Below are positions 6,338 to 8,360 of a stretch of 8,360 nt of DNA, piece by piece. The notes beneath the pieces were generated by a model. That model was given only the letters and a program-made list of their open reading frames with translations. It ran no database searches and had not been told where the DNA came from. Numbering within the stretch: position 1 is the stretch's first letter; each line of letters starts with the position of its first letter. Origin of the DNA: Calditrichia bacterium (GTDB lineage Bacteria > Calditrichota > Calditrichia > RBG-13-44-9); the NCBI GenBank assembly GCA_026991005.1, contig JALXCH010000083.1:1-8360 (forward strand). Direction: 5' to 3'. The position numbers were made by a program, and so were the translations under genes.

Positions 6338-7309
6338 TTATCCCGTTGCTTCCGTACTTTCTTTCTCGCGTTTACTTTTTAACCAATGATAGGTCTTTTC
6401 CAACCCTTTACTTAACGTAGTCGAAGGCACCCAGCGCAGATAGCGACGGATTTTTTCAATGTTCATTACCCGCCTTCGAATGTTGTCGATATCGCGTTTG
6501 TCGATATAAACCGGCTCCTTTTCCAGTCCCGCAATTTCCAGAATCTTCTGCGCCAGAGTGTTAATGCTGGTTTCGATTCCGGTACCTACGTTAAAGATTT
6601 CCCCAATGGCTTTCTCGTTAATGGCCGCCAGAATGGTGGCTTCCACCACATCTTCCACAAAGGTAAAATCCCGACTTTGCTCGCCATCGCCGTGAATCTG
6701 GGGCGGTTTGCCGTTCAGCACAGCATCGAAAAATTTCGAAACAACACCGCAGTAGGGATTGGAAGGATTTTGACGAATTCCATACACATTGGAATAGCGA
6801 AGGATGGTAACCGGCACTTTGTAGCTTTCGTAAAATGCCATGCAGTAATTCTCGCCGGTCATCTTACTGGCGGCATAAGGATTTAAAATGTTGTAATTAT
6901 CATCTTCGTTGATGGGTAAATATCGTGGATTGCCGTACACCGAAGCCGATGAAGTGTAAATAACACGTTGAACCCCCCGTTTTTTGGCTGCCTGTAACAC
7001 GTTGAACGTTCCCCGGGCATTCACTTCAAAATCCAGATGGGGATTTTTAGTAGACACAATGATATTCCGTACTGCTAAATTAAAAACGTAATCGGCTTCG
7101 GCCACTAATTCTTCCACCAGCTCGTAATCGGCAACCGAACCTTCAATAAAGTGGATGCGCTCCAGATGCTGAATATTGGAAAGCTGCCCTGTGAATAGAT
7201 CATCCAGCACCGTAACCTCGGCGTTCAACTCAACTAACTTATCAACCAAATTCGAGCCGACGAACCCGGCTCCTCCAGTTACCAGAACCCTTCTTCCATA
7301 AAGGAACAT
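6338..7309 (-). CDS. NAD-dependent sugar-nucleotide epimerase/dehydratase (extended SDR)
   Basis: Extended short-chain dehydrogenase of 323 aa, a typical full length, related to UDP-glucose 4-epimerase and other sugar-nucleotide epimerases/dehydratases; cytoplasmic. The Rossmann motif TGGAGFVGSN is at 11-20, the acidic pair that binds the NAD ribose at D36-D37, the catalytic serine region YTSSASVYG at 118-126 and YAASK at 145-149 (Y145, K149). Further family blocks are LRYSNVYG (170-177) and QSRDFTFVEDVVEA (211-224). The ATG at 7309 is preceded by an AAGGGAG ribosome binding site. It sits 32 nt after the sugar transferase and 2 nt before the deacetylase, so it very likely shares their transcript and makes a precursor for the same glycan. 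All catalytic residues appear intact. The exact reaction (4-epimerase, decarboxylase or dehydratase) cannot be read from sequence alone, so no gene symbol is given. Confidence 0.95.
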   Translation of the reverse strand: MFLYGRRVLVTGGAGFVGSNLVDKLVELNAEVTVLDDLFTGQLSNIQHLERIHFIEGSVADYELVEELVAEADYVFNLAVRNIIVSTKNPHLDFEVNARGTFNVLQAAKKRGVQRVIYTSSASVYGNPRYLPINEDDNYNILNPYAASKMTGENYCMAFYESYKVPVTILRYSNVYGIRQNPSNPYCGVVSKFFDAVLNGKPPQIHGDGEQSRDFTFVEDVVEATILAAINEKAIGEIFNVGTGIETSINTLAQKILEIAGLEKEPVYIDKRDIDNIRRRVMNIEKIRRYLRWVPSTTLSKGLEKTYHWLKSKREKESTEATG

Positions 7310-7341
7310 AGCGTACTCCCTTACTTATGTTAAAAATTCAA

Positions 7342-8360
7342 CTACTCATAATCCACCCAGATTGCCTTCAGGGTGTTGAAAATGATTTTTAAATCCAGTT
7401 TAATAGACCATTCCCGCACGTAGCGGACATCCAGGCGCATAGCTTCTTCGTAATTCTCCGGAGAAAAGCGCAGACAAACCTTGGAAAGGCCGGTTAATCC
7501 CGGTTTTACCAGCAACCGCTGATAATACCACTTCTTGTATTTTTTCACCTCGTAATCTGGATGCGGACGGGGCCCCACAAAACTCATTTCACCTTTCAGG
7601 ATGTTAATGATTTGAGGAATTTCATCCAGACTGGTGCGGCGTAAAAAACGTCCCACCCGGGTAAGTCGCGATTGAATGTAATTCTGGTAAGCTTCCTTCA
7701 CCCGCCGGGATTCCTGCCCCTCAGTGAGTATCATTTCCACCAGCTTCTGATGTTCCTTAGAATGGGACTTCTCCAGCTTCATTGTGCGGAATTTGTAAAT
7801 GTAAAAAGGCTTTCCGTGCAATCCGATGCGCTTCTGGCGGAAAAGTACCGGGCCGGGAGAATCGATAAAAATGGCAATCCCAATTAGCAAAGAAAGAGGT
7901 AAAAAGAAGATTATGAAGAAGAAGGAAAAAAGCAGATCCATGATGCGTTTGATCATCATCTGATAATCCACATCGTAGGGGAATTCCCACAGGCGCTGGT
8001 CTAATGGGATAGCAGTGGCATACAGGGTGAGCCCTTTGTCTTTTCCATTCTGAGAAACCTCACTTCTCGATTCCCGCTGCCACAATTCAATTTTATCTCG
8101 CAAATCGTAGAACTCCACCACTTCGGATTTCACAATAAAATATTCCGGAAGCGCCTTCTGTAACGCATTCACCACCCGCTCCAGACATGTATGGGAATTG
8201 TCCGGAAAACACTGGGCAAAATAAATGTAAACGGTTCCTTGATGGTAACTCCAGAAGTCAGCCTGGCGAATGTTCCGATAAATCACCTCGGAAATTTTCT
8301 CGGAATACGGAGAAATATCTCCCTCCTTCCCATCAATAAGCTGGAACCGAACCTGAACAA
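7342..8360 (-). CDS. Initiating sugar transferase (Bac_transf), N-terminus outside window, degenerate GGDEF-like domain
   Basis: Polyprenyl-phosphate phosphosugar transferase of the monotopic Bac_transf (PF02397) type; the family moves a phosphosugar from a nucleotide sugar onto a membrane lipid carrier, the first step of glycan assembly. The frame stays open from a GTG at 8286 to the window edge, so the 5' end is missing; 338 residues are visible, numbered here from 8358. Residues 136-166 (KRIMDLLFSF onward) form the hydrophobic re-entrant helix, followed by SPGPVLFRQKRIG (167-179), the YKFRTM motif (188-193), the RTSLDEIPQ active-site motif with the Asp-Glu pair at 245-246, GEMSFVGPRP (256-265) and KPGLTGLSKV (285-294). 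Residues 1-85 do not resemble the usual CoA-binding or multi-TM N-terminus; ISEVIYRNIRQADF and the following strand match the GGDEF fold with the catalytic signature lost. The epimerase gene follows after 32 nt. The transferase assignment is firm; the sugar and the N-terminal role are not known. Confidence 0.93.
   Translation of the reverse strand, partial: VQVRFQLIDGKEGDISPYSEKISEVIYRNIRQADFWSYHQGTVYIYFAQCFPDNSHTCLERVVNALQKALPEYFIVKSEVVEFYDLRDKIELWQRESRSEVSQNGKDKGLTLYATAIPLDQRLWEFPYDVDYQMMIKRIMDLLFSFFFIIFFLPLSLLIGIAIFIDSPGPVLFRQKRIGLHGKPFYIYKFRTMKLEKSHSKEHQKLVEMILTEGQESRRVKEAYQNYIQSRLTRVGRFLRRTSLDEIPQIINILKGEMSFVGPRPHPDYEVKKYKKWYYQRLLVKPGLTGLSKVCLRFSPENYEEAMRLDVRYVREWSIKLDLKIIFNTLKAIWVDYE

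Noticed and set aside
1..8360. Exosortase/PEP-CTERM system
   Set aside because: The gene types resemble those loci, but no exosortase or PEP-CTERM protein is encoded in this window.

Overview
This window holds one strand-biased block of eight protein-coding genes, all on the minus strand (transcribed from 8360 towards 1), that together look like part of a cell-surface glycan or exopolysaccharide biosynthesis locus. Both outermost genes run off the window. I see no rRNA, tRNA, CRISPR array, transposase or phage gene. Base composition is roughly balanced, SD-type ribosome binding sites precede most genes, and the protein types (Bac_transf sugar transferase, FemAB-like acyltransferases, DUF354, Wzz, deacetylase) suit a Gram-negative, possibly FCB-group or Calditrichota-like and perhaps thermophilic bacterium. 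That placement is a weak impression from sequence style; no marker gene is present.

In transcription order, the first group (8360-4040) is tightly packed: a sugar transferase that would load the first phosphosugar onto the lipid carrier, with an N-terminal part resembling a degenerate GGDEF domain; an NAD-dependent sugar-nucleotide epimerase/dehydratase; a polysaccharide deacetylase whose catalytic motifs appear in circularly permuted order; and a FemAB/GNAT-type acyltransferase that overlaps the deacetylase by 11 nt. A short hairpin follows this group.

After a 161-nt gap comes a Wzz/GumC-type chain-length (co-polymerase) protein at 3878-2463, without a fused tyrosine kinase. After a second, A+T-rich gap of 188 nt comes a third group (2274-1): a second, divergent FemAB-like acyltransferase, a small protein with a C-terminal four-cysteine cluster, and a DUF354 glycosyltransferase-like protein cut by the window start. 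The last two are separated by only 3 nt and are probably translationally coupled.

Working model (inference): the epimerase supplies a sugar nucleotide, the sugar transferase starts the lipid-linked glycan, DUF354 and glycosyltransferases outside the window extend it, Wzz controls chain length during export, and the deacetylase plus the two FemAB-like enzymes modify it. The gene set recalls PEP-CTERM/exosortase-associated polysaccharide loci, but no exosortase is visible here. The most unusual points are the permuted deacetylase, the GGDEF-like/sugar-transferase fusion, and the uncharacterised cysteine-cluster protein.
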